A stretch of DNA of 52,766 nucleotides. Origin: Chloroflexota bacterium. GTDB taxonomy: Bacteria > Chloroflexota > Anaerolineae > Anaerolineales > Anaerolineaceae. The position numbers and the translations under genes were made by a program. The stretch's first letter is position 1; each line of letters begins with the position of its first letter. Of the stretch, positions 35,229 to 43,627 are shown one piece after another. The stretch lies in the NCBI GenBank assembly GCA_012798455.1, contig JAAZNC010000015.1:1-52766 (forward strand), written 5' to 3'. The notes beneath the pieces are model-generated. The model worked only from the letters and a program-made list of their open reading frames with translations. It was not told the DNA's origin and did not search any database.

Positions 35229-36858
35229 AGAACCCTCCCAGAGGAAAGTCAAAGAACTGATAAAAAATATCCTTGGTGAAGTACCGCTTACTGCCGAACT
35301 GTACTGGTTGGTCCGAAGTCGGGGAAAGGGATTTCATAGTCGATTTTCATTAGAAAATCTCAATAAAAACATTCCTGATATGATTGAATATTTAGGAGAA
35401 AACCGGGTTGAGAATCCTAAACAAAAGAGAATCTTGGTTTTCGCCACCCTGCATTTCTGGATTTCCCATGCTTCTTTGATCAGCGCTGCACTGGCTGTGT
35501 TGGGACATGAAGTCTATTTGGGCTATCTTCCATATCATGATTGGCGAATTTCTATGAATCGCTTTGACCTGCGCAGGCAGAATCTATATGCCCAGAATAT
35601 TTTGAAGAAGTTGGGTCCTTATGTCAAAGCATTTTCTTTCTTAAATGTATATGCGGGTTATAAAATGCTTCCCCCAGAACTAATGCAACAGGTTGAACAA
35701 ATTTCACGTTTTGATACTATGTATACCCTTCAGGTCGAGGACGTGGATACTGATGAATCTGTTTATAAGGTTCGGATGGAACGCAACAGTAGTACCGCAC
35801 GAAGTGCATTGTCTTGGATGACCTCCAATAAACCGGATGTTGTGGTGGTTCCCAATGGGACGATCCAGGAATTTGCAGTTGTTTATGAGGTGGCTCGATT
35901 CCTGAATATTCCGGTTGTTTCCTACGAATTTGGAGATCAGCGCCAGCGTGTATGGATTGCCCAAAATGCCAAAGTGATGAACCAGGAAACTGATGCCTTA
36001 TGGGAAGCTTATCATGAGAGACCTTTGGATCGTGGGGAACTGCGTAAGATCCATGAACTTTTTGAATCTCGTCGCAAAGCATCCATTTGGAAGAATTTTT
36101 CACGTTTATGGCAACGCGCTCCAGCAAAAGGGGTTGCCCAGGCTCGTAAGGAGTTGGGATTAGATGATTCCCGACCAGTGGTGCTGCTGGCGACCAATGT
36201 GCTTGGAGACAGTCTGACACTTGGACGCGAAGTGTTTTCCCATACTATGGAAGAATGGATTGTTCGCACACTGCAGTACTTTGTCGGAAAACCGAATGCA
36301 CAATTGGTGATACGAGTTCACCCGGGTGAGATGCTCACTCATGGTCAATCCATGGTTGATGTCATAGAACACGTTCTACCTGATCTGCCTGAACATATCC
36401 ATCTTATCAAACCGGAGGATTCTACGAATACCTATGATTTGATCGCAGCTGCTGACCTGGGGTTGGTGTATACCACGACGGTCGGTATGGAAATGGCGAT
36501 GAGTGGAGTGCCGGTGATAGTGGTAGGGAATACACATTATAAAGGAAAAGGTTTTACAAAAGATCCCCAATCATGGGTCAAGTATTATAAATTGATCGGC
36601 TCGATCCTCCAGGATCCAAGTGGTTATCGTTTGTCAGATGAAGAGATCGAATTGGCATGGGCGTATGCTTATCGTTTCTTCTTTGATTTCCCGCGTCCTA
36701 TTCCTTGGCATCTGATGAGCATGTGGGAAGATTATGAACAGAACCCATTATCAAAGGTGTTTTCGAATGAAGGGCGTAAGGAATTTGAGATGACATTTCG
36801 CTACCTGGCAGGTGAATCGCTGGATTGGTCTGCGATTCGAGACGGGAAGGAAAAGTAG
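35218..36858 (+). CDS. Capsule-polysaccharide-type GT-B glycosyltransferase
   Basis: The 546-residue cytoplasmic protein has the layout of capsule polysaccharide synthesis enzymes of the KpsC/KpsS/CDP-glycerol-transferase-like GT-B fold. The C-terminal half contains VVLLATNVLGDS, VIRVHPGE, DLIAAADLGLVYTTTVGMEMAMSGVPVIVVGNTHY, a pattern of nucleotide-sugar binding Rossmann half-domains. The N-terminal half (about 20-230) has HFWISHASLISAALAVLGHEVYLGY. It likely adds a sugar to the growing glycan. The donor is unknown. The ATG at 35218 has GGTGGA upstream and overlaps the Wzt gene. A related, not identical, GT-B protein is found at 46518-47978. Confidence 0.75.
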   Translation: MENKEPSQRKVKELIKNILGEVPLTAELYWLVRSRGKGFHSRFSLENLNKNIPDMIEYLGENRVENPKQKRILVFATLHFWISHASLISAALAVLGHEVYLGYLPYHDWRISMNRFDLRRQNLYAQNILKKLGPYVKAFSFLNVYAGYKMLPPELMQQVEQISRFDTMYTLQVEDVDTDESVYKVRMERNSSTARSALSWMTSNKPDVVVVPNGTIQEFAVVYEVARFLNIPVVSYEFGDQRQRVWIAQNAKVMNQETDALWEAYHERPLDRGELRKIHELFESRRKASIWKNFSRLWQRAPAKGVAQARKELGLDDSRPVVLLATNVLGDSLTLGREVFSHTMEEWIVRTLQYFVGKPNAQLVIRVHPGEMLTHGQSMVDVIEHVLPDLPEHIHLIKPEDSTNTYDLIAAADLGLVYTTTVGMEMAMSGVPVIVVGNTHYKGKGFTKDPQSWVKYYKLIGSILQDPSGYRLSDEEIELAWAYAYRFFFDFPRPIPWHLMSMWEDYEQNPLSKVFSNEGRKEFEMTFRYLAGESLDWSAIRDGKEK

Positions 36859-36862
36859 TTTT

Positions 36863-37738
36863 ATGCGAAAAGAGTTTGATATCCAGGAAGTTAAATCTTT
36901 TTATGATAGTGTGGGTTGGCAGATAACCGAAGATGGAGTCTACCAGAACGCCCGCTATGAAGATTTACGACCTGTTTCTCGTGAGTATATCCATAAATGT
37001 CATTTGCGCATTAACCGGCATATTTCCCATAAAGGAAAATATCTTCTAGATGCCGGCTCTGGACCGCTCCAATATCCTGAATACCTCACTTACTCTCAAG
37101 GTTATACCTACCGTGTTTGTTTGGATCTTTCCCATGTGGCATTACTGGACGCCCGTCAGCACATCGGTTCTCATGGACTCTTCGTCGTTGCAGACGTGGC
37201 AAATTTACCTTTCACTGATGCTAGCTTTGATGATGTGGTCTCATTACATACTTTTCATCATCTTCCATTGGAAGGACGAGAGAAAGCCTATGCAGAAGTG
37301 TTCAGGATGCTTAAACAAGGATCCCGTGCGGTGATCGTGAATGGATGGAACCACTCACCATTGATGGACCACGCCAGATTACTGGTGCAAATTTGTGATC
37401 GAATTTTTATTCGCGATGACAAATCAAAAATACCCGATCCTCCAAAAAGTACAGAAAGTGAGCCCATTGCCAAGGGTAATGCACCTGCCGTTCCAAAAGG
37501 CACTTTTGTTGAGAAATTCGATGCGAAGTCATTTAAAAAAGAGATACTACCCCAATTCAATACGGAGATTTTGGTCTGGCGATCGGTTAGTGTGCGATTC
37601 TTACGGTCAGTTATTCACCCAGGATGGGGTGGAAAATTTCTTCTACGGATCTTGTATAAGTTAGAAGAGTGGTTTCCACATTATTTTGGTGAAAAAGGGC
37701 AATATCCGTTGATCATTATGAAAAAGAAAGAAGAATGA
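36863..37738 (+). CDS. Class I SAM-dependent methyltransferase
   Basis: The 291-residue protein has motif I LLDAGSGPLQYPEY, a motif II-like segment FVVADVANLPFTDASFDDVVSLHTFHHLPLEGR and the HHLP motif of Methyltransf_11-type enzymes. The C-terminal 100 residues contain a basic, proline-containing region of unknown role. It is placed right after the GT-B enzyme and shortly after Wzm/Wzt, so it could cap the glycan chain that Wzt recognises. That link is an inference. The ATG at 36863 lies four bases after the stop of the preceding gene. Confidence 0.88.
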   Translation: MRKEFDIQEVKSFYDSVGWQITEDGVYQNARYEDLRPVSREYIHKCHLRINRHISHKGKYLLDAGSGPLQYPEYLTYSQGYTYRVCLDLSHVALLDARQHIGSHGLFVVADVANLPFTDASFDDVVSLHTFHHLPLEGREKAYAEVFRMLKQGSRAVIVNGWNHSPLMDHARLLVQICDRIFIRDDKSKIPDPPKSTESEPIAKGNAPAVPKGTFVEKFDAKSFKKEILPQFNTEILVWRSVSVRFLRSVIHPGWGGKFLLRILYKLEEWFPHYFGEKGQYPLIIMKKKEE

Positions 37739-37748
37739 GGAAAAAAGT

Positions 37749-38747
37749 ATGGTGGACTGGAAGGACAAAGTAATTTTGGTTACCGGTGGAACCGGTTCAT
37801 TTGGAAGAAAATTCATCGAGATAATGTTGAATGAATTCCACCCTGCAAAGCTGATTGTTTATAGTCGTGATGAACAGAAACAACATGAAATGCGGCAGAT
37901 GGGTTTTCAACATGAAAACCTACGATATTTTATTGGCGATATACGCGATCTAGAACGCTTGCGTCGTGCATTTCAAGGGGTAGATTTTGTTGTGCATGCC
38001 GCAGCTTTAAAACAAGTGCCTGCCTGTGAATACAACCCAATGGAAGCTGTTAAGACAAATATTCTTGGCAGCAGTAATGTCATTGATGCTGCACTGGATG
38101 CAAATGTCAAGCGGGTAATTGCGCTCAGCACCGATAAAGCAGTGAATCCCATCAATCTGTACGGTGCCACGAAATTAGCAGCTGAAAAACTCTTCGTTCA
38201 AAGCAATGCGTATGCTGGTGGTAGGGAGACCAGATACGCATGTGTGCGTTATGGGAATGTAGTCGGCAGCCGTGGAAGTGTGGTTCCAGTATTCCTGCGT
38301 CAACGAAAAACTGGCAAGATCACCATCACTGATGAACGTATGACTCGATTTTGGATATCTCTCGAACAAGGTGTGCGTTTTGTAATTCGTTGTCTTGAGG
38401 AGATGTATGGCGGGGAAGTTTTTGTGCCTAAGATTCCCAGTATGAAAGTTATCGATCTTGCCAGAGCAGTCGCTCCGGAGGCTGAGATCGAAATCATTGG
38501 CATCCGCCCGGGTGAAAAGTTGCACGAGGTTTTGATTTCTGAGGATGAAGCCAGGACTGTCATTGAATTGGATGATATGTACGTAGTGCAACCAGCCGCG
38601 GCTTTGTGGTTTGGTCGCGAATGGGAAAGCAAGGGAGAACCGATTGATGATGATTTTCGTTATGTCAGCAACACCAACTCGGATTGGTTAAATGTGGATG
38701 ATATTCAAAAATTCATCGCCCCCTTTGAGAATCCCACTGAGAGATAA
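37749..38747 (+). CDS. pseB: UDP-N-acetylglucosamine 4,6-dehydratase (inverting), PseB-type
   Basis: The 332-residue SDR has GGTGSFGRKF (13-22), IVYSRDEQKQHEM, HAAALKQVPACEYNPMEAVKTNI, and the modified catalytic triad STDKA (Thr128, Asp129, Lys130) with YGATK (Tyr138 and Lys142). The later RYGNVVGSRGSVVPVF, MTRFWIS and PKIPSMKVIDLA are found in PseB-type enzymes. It converts UDP-GlcNAc to UDP-2-acetamido-2,6-dideoxy-L-arabino-hexos-4-ulose, the first step of pseudaminic acid and some 6-deoxy amino sugars. The next gene is a reductase rather than an aminotransferase, which is unusual for pseudaminic acid loci. GAGG eight bases upstream supports the start. Confidence 0.92.
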   Translation: MVDWKDKVILVTGGTGSFGRKFIEIMLNEFHPAKLIVYSRDEQKQHEMRQMGFQHENLRYFIGDIRDLERLRRAFQGVDFVVHAAALKQVPACEYNPMEAVKTNILGSSNVIDAALDANVKRVIALSTDKAVNPINLYGATKLAAEKLFVQSNAYAGGRETRYACVRYGNVVGSRGSVVPVFLRQRKTGKITITDERMTRFWISLEQGVRFVIRCLEEMYGGEVFVPKIPSMKVIDLARAVAPEAEIEIIGIRPGEKLHEVLISEDEARTVIELDDMYVVQPAAALWFGREWESKGEPIDDDFRYVSNTNSDWLNVDDIQKFIAPFENPTER

Positions 38748-38761
38748 CTGAGAATTTCCAG

Positions 38762-39679
38762 ATGCGCATATTGTTGACAGGAGCAAGTGGATTACTGGGA
38801 TTGAATTTCGGTCTGCGTTTTGCTTCAGAGCAGCAGATCACCGGTGTGGTCTATTCCCATGCATTCACGCAAACCCCATTTTCGATGATCGTTACGGATC
38901 TCTCACAAGAACGGAATGTCGATAAATTGATCGAAAATAGTAAACCAGATGTGGTGATCAATTGCGCAGCTATAGCGAACTTGGAAGAATGCGAAAAGAA
39001 ACCACAGGAAGCTCACATGCTTAACGGTGAATTTCCTGGCTGGCTGGCGGAAAAATGCGATAACCTAAGTATCAAACTGGTTCATATTTCCACCGATGCT
39101 GTGTTTGATGGAAAGAAAAAAGGAAAATATAACGAAACTGATATTCCCAAGCCAATGAGCGTGTATGCACAAAGCAAACTGGCTGGCGAACAGGCAGTGC
39201 GGCAGATTGACCAAGATGCGCTCGTGCTGCGTGTCAATTTTTATGGTTTTAGCTTCAGCGGGCGGCGTAGTTTGGCAGAATTCTTTTTACGCAATCTAGA
39301 AAATGGGGCACCCGTCAAAGGCTTTACAGACGTTTTCTTCTGCCCATTATATGTAATCGACATGGTGGAATATTTGATGCAGGCGGTCGAAAAACAACTC
39401 CGCGGTTTGTATCATTTATGTAGTGTGGAATCGTTGAGCAAATATGATTTTGGTTTGCATATCGCCCGAGTTTTTAACCTTGATGCAAATTTGATCTCAC
39501 CTATCACGGTGTCGGATGTCGATTTCATCCAGGCCCCCCGTTCGAAAAATCTGGTTCTTGATACGGGCAAAATCGAACAGGCTCTTGGTAGGGCAACCCC
39601 ATCCCAAGCAGAGGGACTTGCCCGTTTTCATCATGATTTTCAGGATGGATATGCTATGAGATTACAAACTCTTGTTTAG
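38762..39679 (+). CDS. RmlD-like NAD(P)-dependent sugar reductase (extended SDR)
   Basis: The 305-residue protein has the Rossmann motif GASGLLG (7-13), the STDAVFDGKKKGKYNETD segment characteristic of dTDP-4-dehydrorhamnose reductase (RmlD) and the catalytic Tyr135/Lys139 in YAQSK. RmlD-type enzymes reduce a 4-keto group to a hydroxyl. Its location directly after PseB suggests it reduces the PseB product at C4. If so, no amino group would be added at that position. Its natural substrate could also be a different 4-keto sugar. The start has no clear ribosome binding site; it follows the PseB stop by 14 bases. Confidence 0.85.
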   Translation: MRILLTGASGLLGLNFGLRFASEQQITGVVYSHAFTQTPFSMIVTDLSQERNVDKLIENSKPDVVINCAAIANLEECEKKPQEAHMLNGEFPGWLAEKCDNLSIKLVHISTDAVFDGKKKGKYNETDIPKPMSVYAQSKLAGEQAVRQIDQDALVLRVNFYGFSFSGRRSLAEFFLRNLENGAPVKGFTDVFFCPLYVIDMVEYLMQAVEKQLRGLYHLCSVESLSKYDFGLHIARVFNLDANLISPITVSDVDFIQAPRSKNLVLDTGKIEQALGRATPSQAEGLARFHHDFQDGYAMRLQTLV

Positions 39680-39704
39680 GTCTTCCAATATGAAAGGAGT
39701 ATGA

Positions 39705-40772
39705 ATGACTTTTAAAATCGGTACTCATGAAATCGGAATGGATCACCCAACCTACTTTATTGCAGATATTGCAGCCAATCATGATGGAGATTTGGAACGC
39801 GCAAAAATGTTGATCCGTTTGGCAAAAGAGGCCGGCGCAGATGCTGCCAAATTCCAGAATTTCCGTGCTCCCAAGATCGTTTCGGATTATGGGTTTAAAT
39901 CATTGGGTGGACAGCAATCTCATCAGGCAAAATGGAAGAAATCAGTTTTTGAAGTTTATAAAGAAGCTTCAGTGCCCTCCGATTGGACACCCATATTAAA
40001 AGAAGAATGTGACAAACAAGATATCGATTATTTCTCTTCCCCCTACGATTTTGAAGCAATAGACATGCTGGAGAAATTTGTTCCGGCATACAAGGTTGGC
40101 TCTGGGGAGATCGATTGGATCGAGACCCTCATCTATATGGCACTAAAGGGAAAACCCCTGATTATCGCCACCGGTGCTGCCAATATTGGTGAGGTGCAGA
40201 GAGCGGTGCATGCCGTTTTGGCAGTAAACAAAGATCTGGTTTTGATGCAGTGTAATACCAATTACACTGCTAGTTTGGAGAACTTCAAATATATCAATTT
40301 GAATGTGCTTAGAACCTATGCTACCATGTTTCCTCAAGTGATTCTGGGGTTATCCGATCACACCCCCGGGCATGCCACCGTGTTGGGTGCAGTTACGCTG
40401 GGAGCGAGAGTGATCGAAAAACATTTTACTGACGATAATAACCGCGAAGGTCCTGATCATGCTTTTGCAATGAATCCGAAAACCTGGGCAGAAATGATCG
40501 AAAATACCCGCCAATTAGAGCAGGCGCTCGGTTCAGCTGATAAGTTTGTAGGTGAGAATGAAAAGGAAACGGTCATCATTCAGCGCCGCTGCTTACGCAC
40601 TGCCCGTGATATTAAAGCTGGTGAAGTATTTACCCGTGAGATGATCGACGTCCTGCGCCCTGCCACTCCCGGTGCGATCTTACCTGACCAGCTCCAGTCG
40701 GTACTTGGACTGCGTGCCATAACAGCGATTCCCTTCGGGAAAGAATTACGCTGGGCTGATTTACAGGAATAA
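39705..40772 (+). CDS. neuB: Nonulosonic acid synthase, NeuB/PseI/LegI family
   Basis: The 355-residue protein has a TIM-barrel N-terminal part and a C-terminal SAF (antifreeze-like) domain (about 290-352). Active-site residues found in the family include Lys130 and Glu135 (YKVGSGEID), Asn184 and Tyr187 (QCNTNY), Asp218/His219, Glu238 and His240 (VIEKHFTDD). The N-terminal IADIAANHDG segment has Asp21 where most NeuB proteins have Glu. It condenses phosphoenolpyruvate with a six-carbon N-acylated sugar to a nine-carbon sialic-like acid. Which one (Neu5Ac, legionaminic, pseudaminic or another) cannot be fixed by eye. AAAGGAG five bases upstream of the ATG supports the start. Confidence 0.92.
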   Translation: MTFKIGTHEIGMDHPTYFIADIAANHDGDLERAKMLIRLAKEAGADAAKFQNFRAPKIVSDYGFKSLGGQQSHQAKWKKSVFEVYKEASVPSDWTPILKEECDKQDIDYFSSPYDFEAIDMLEKFVPAYKVGSGEIDWIETLIYMALKGKPLIIATGAANIGEVQRAVHAVLAVNKDLVLMQCNTNYTASLENFKYINLNVLRTYATMFPQVILGLSDHTPGHATVLGAVTLGARVIEKHFTDDNNREGPDHAFAMNPKTWAEMIENTRQLEQALGSADKFVGENEKETVIIQRRCLRTARDIKAGEVFTREMIDVLRPATPGAILPDQLQSVLGLRAITAIPFGKELRWADLQE

Positions 40773-40785
40773 AAGGATTTCGAGA

Positions 40786-41877
40786 TTGCGCGTTTTATAC
40801 TGTTCTCAAGATTACTGCCCGCATGACCACCGTTTTCTAAAGGCACTGGCAGAAACGGATTACGAGATCTATTGGCTCCGGTTGGAAGATAGACAGCGCG
40901 CTCTGGAAGTTCGCGATCTCCCTGAAAAGATTCAGGTGGTATCCTGGCGGAAAAAGAATACGCCGGTCCATTGGTGGCAGTATCCCGATCTGAGAAAACG
41001 GTTTCAAACCACTATTCGAACACTCCACCCCGATTTGGTGCACGCTGGTCCAATCCAACCTGTCAGTATCCTGCCTGCTATGATGGATTACCATCCGCTG
41101 GTGAGCATGTCTTGGGGATTTGATATGCTGCAGGATGCAGATAGAAATGCATTATGGCGCCAGGCTACCCGTCATGTATTGGAGAAAACCGATTGGTTGT
41201 TCTGTGATTGCCAAACAGTAAAAGAAAAAGCAATCCGCAGTGGTTTTCAGGCTGAGAAGGTAATTGTGTTTCCATGGGGAGTGGATCTTGAACTTTTCAA
41301 GCCAGAAGGCGAAACTCGCGATTTGCATCACGGCTTGACTTTCCTTAGTACCCGTTCATGGGAACCACGTTATGGTATTGATATTGTTTTAAAGGGATTT
41401 GCGGCAGCATTACAAAAGAGGAAAGATCTGAAATTGATCATGTTAAGCAGCGGCTCACAGGCAGAATGGGTACGTGCTTTCATACGTGATCATCAGCTTG
41501 AACAGAATATCGAGTTGCGTGGGCAGATTAACAATGATGAATTGATTTCCATTTATCACCAGGCAGATGTATATTTAAGTGCCTCGCATGTTGATGGATC
41601 CTCTGTAGCGTTGATGGAAGCATTGGCAAGTGGAACCCCCGCACTCGTATCCGACATCCCTTCAAACCTTGAATGGGTACAGGATGGTGAGCAGGGTTGG
41701 ACATTCCAGGATAACAATGCAGATGATCTGACGTGTAAGGTTTTAGAGATTGGTGACCATCAAAGTGACCTGGTTCGAATGTCATATAATGCCAGAAAAA
41801 CAGCTGAAGAAAAAGCGGATTGGAATAAGAATAAAGCGATCATGCTTTCTGCCTATCAGATGATTTTAGAAGGATGA
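40786..41877 (+). CDS. Glycosyltransferase family 4 (GT-B)
   Basis: The 363-residue GT-B enzyme opens with RVLYCSQDYCPHDHRF. The C-terminal half has the GT4 hallmarks FPWGVDLELFKP, LRGQINNDELISIYHQADVYLSAS and SSVALMEALASGTPALVSDIPSNLEWV, the EX7E-like motif that binds the donor. It adds a sugar from a nucleotide donor to the glycan in the cytoplasm. The start is a TTG at 40786 with AAGGA eight bases upstream; no in-frame ATG exists near the conserved N-terminus. It sits between NeuB and a cytidylyltransferase, so CMP-nonulosonate or a partner sugar may be its donor, but GT4 enzymes more often use UDP or GDP sugars. Confidence 0.9.
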   Translation: MRVLYCSQDYCPHDHRFLKALAETDYEIYWLRLEDRQRALEVRDLPEKIQVVSWRKKNTPVHWWQYPDLRKRFQTTIRTLHPDLVHAGPIQPVSILPAMMDYHPLVSMSWGFDMLQDADRNALWRQATRHVLEKTDWLFCDCQTVKEKAIRSGFQAEKVIVFPWGVDLELFKPEGETRDLHHGLTFLSTRSWEPRYGIDIVLKGFAAALQKRKDLKLIMLSSGSQAEWVRAFIRDHQLEQNIELRGQINNDELISIYHQADVYLSASHVDGSSVALMEALASGTPALVSDIPSNLEWVQDGEQGWTFQDNNADDLTCKVLEIGDHQSDLVRMSYNARKTAEEKADWNKNKAIMLSAYQMILEG

Positions 41878-41880
41878 TGC

Positions 41881-42669
41881 GTGAACGAAAAGAAAATTGT
41901 TGCTATTGTTCAAGCCCGCATGGGATCCAGCCGTTTGCCAGGGAAGGTACTGCGAGATATTTCTGGGAAACCAATGCTGGCATGGGTCGTGGAGAGAGCC
42001 CGTAAGGCAAACACGCTTTCAGAGGTGATGGTTGCGACAACTACCGATAAGGATGATGATCTGATCGCCCAAGTGTGCGATACGATGAAAGTGGCGTGTT
42101 TTAGAGGAGATATATATGATGTTCTGGACCGCTATTACCAGGCTGCCAGAGAAATACAGGCAGATGTCATTATCAGGTTGACAGCCGATTGCCCGCTCAT
42201 CGATCCCAGATTGGTCGACCTGGTGGTAGAAAAGTTCATTGAGGAAAAAGTGGACTTTGCTGCCAATCGCTTACCTCCTCCTTTTGAAAGAACCTATCCC
42301 ATCGGGTTGGATGTGGAAGTGGTCTCATTTTCCGCGTTGGAACGTACATGGCGTGAGGCTACAGAGAAACACGAGCGCGAGCATGTTTTACCATATCTGT
42401 ATGATGTTCCTGATCGTTTCCATATTTATATTGTCAACAATGAAATAAATTATGGATCCTATCGCTGGACGGTGGATACAGAACCAGATCTTCAATTTGT
42501 GCGTGCGGTTTTTGCACTGTTGCCTGATCGAGAACGGTTTTCGTGGACAGACGTGTTGAAAATTATCAAAGACCATCCAGACTTGACTGCGATCAATGCT
42601 GGTATTTCTCATAAAACCTATATGGATGTGGATTCAAGAGCCGAGAAGGATTCGTTGAAAGATGGCTAA
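41881..42669 (+). CDS. SpsF/CMP-nonulosonate-type cytidylyltransferase
   Basis: The 262-residue protein has the cytidylyltransferase start VAIVQARMGSSRLPGKVLRDISGKPML, then ATTTDKDDDLIAQVC and the segment RLTADCPLIDPRLVD. It is similar to SpsF-type spore-coat proteins and to the PseF group. It would couple CTP with a nonulosonic acid or another acid sugar. The start is GTG at 41881 after AAGGATGATGC, four bases after the stop of the GT4 gene. A second, distinct CMP-sugar synthetase occurs at 50880-52109, so two activation steps may exist in the locus. It overlaps the next gene by eight bases. Confidence 0.82.
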   Translation: MNEKKIVAIVQARMGSSRLPGKVLRDISGKPMLAWVVERARKANTLSEVMVATTTDKDDDLIAQVCDTMKVACFRGDIYDVLDRYYQAAREIQADVIIRLTADCPLIDPRLVDLVVEKFIEEKVDFAANRLPPPFERTYPIGLDVEVVSFSALERTWREATEKHEREHVLPYLYDVPDRFHIYIVNNEINYGSYRWTVDTEPDLQFVRAVFALLPDRERFSWTDVLKIIKDHPDLTAINAGISHKTYMDVDSRAEKDSLKDG

Positions 42670-43600
42670 ACCCATGATCACTTTTTTTTCTGCACCCAAA
42701 CCTTTTACCAATCCCCACATCAATACCATCCAACGCAATGCCATTCAATCCTGGATAAGGTTAGGCGACAAAGTACAGGTATTATTGTTGGGAGATGATG
42801 AAGGAGTAGATAGGGTAGCCAGTGAATTTAAAGTCCCTCATCTTTCCCAGGTGCGTTGTAATGAAAAAGGAACACCGCTGATCAGTTCTATGCTCGAACT
42901 GGCACGGGAACATAGCAACAGTCCCTTCTTATGCATCATCAATACGGATATTTTGGTCATGCCGGATATGTTAGATGGGCTTGAGAAAGTTGCCAATCTC
43001 TATAAGAGATTTCTCCTGGTTGGGCAGCGTTGGGATCTGGAAGTAAACGAATCGCTTCAAACCACAGAGGATCTATTTGGACATGTTGGCGAGTTGATTA
43101 GAAGATATGGGCGGCTGCATCCGCCCATGGGCAGTGATTATTTCATCTTTCCCCGTACCTGCTTCACTCATATACCAGATTTTGCGATCGGTAGGGCGGG
43201 CTGGGATAACTGGATGATCTTCAAGGCACGGTTGGAAGGTTGGATAGTTGTAGATGGAAGTCAAGATATCACCATTGCCCATCAAGACCACGATTACAGC
43301 CACCTAAGCGGGGGATTACCCCATTACCGCCAACCTGAAACTGCTGCCAATGTGAAACTGGCGGGTGGCGACCATACCATCTTTACTTTACATGACGCTC
43401 AAGCAAAACTGGTCGACGGGTCAATTCAAAAAATTCCTTTAACTTGGAAGCGTTTCTGGCGTCAGATAGAGATCTTTCCCATCACATTCTTTAAAAGCAA
43501 GACTTTAAGCCAGATATCATATTTTCTGTTTCACCCGCGTAAAACGTACCTGGCATTTCGTAGATTAGTGCATGAGTCTTTGCATCGAAATGATAAATAG
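42662..43600 (+). CDS. Putative GT-A-type glycosyltransferase
   Basis: The 312-residue protein was not matched to a named family. It has a GT-A-like core with WIRLGDKVQVLLLGDDEGVDRVA, the motif INTDILVMPD (NTD in the place of DxD), PPMGSDYFIFPR, and RAGWDNWMIFKARLEGWIVVDGS, all resembling glycosyltransferases of surface glycan loci that contain the GWDNWMI pattern. It should add a sugar to the growing glycan on the cytoplasmic side. The gene overlaps the SpsF-like gene by eight bases. It is the last plus-strand gene before the antisense substrate-binding protein. Confidence 0.65.
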   Translation: MAKPMITFFSAPKPFTNPHINTIQRNAIQSWIRLGDKVQVLLLGDDEGVDRVASEFKVPHLSQVRCNEKGTPLISSMLELAREHSNSPFLCIINTDILVMPDMLDGLEKVANLYKRFLLVGQRWDLEVNESLQTTEDLFGHVGELIRRYGRLHPPMGSDYFIFPRTCFTHIPDFAIGRAGWDNWMIFKARLEGWIVVDGSQDITIAHQDHDYSHLSGGLPHYRQPETAANVKLAGGDHTIFTLHDAQAKLVDGSIQKIPLTWKRFWRQIEIFPITFFKSKTLSQISYFLFHPRKTYLAFRRLVHESLHRNDK

Positions 43601-43604
43601 CTGG

Positions 43605-43627
43605 TTGATCCTTTGGGAAAGGATTAA
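43605..43627. terminator. Hairpin between convergent genes
   Basis: TTGATCCTTT (43605-43614) and AAAGGATTAA (43618-43627) form a ten-base stem with one G-T wobble and a three-base loop. It spans the gap between two convergent stop codons and overlaps the stop codon of the minus-strand gene. There is no long T run, so termination would be modest. Confidence 0.45.
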
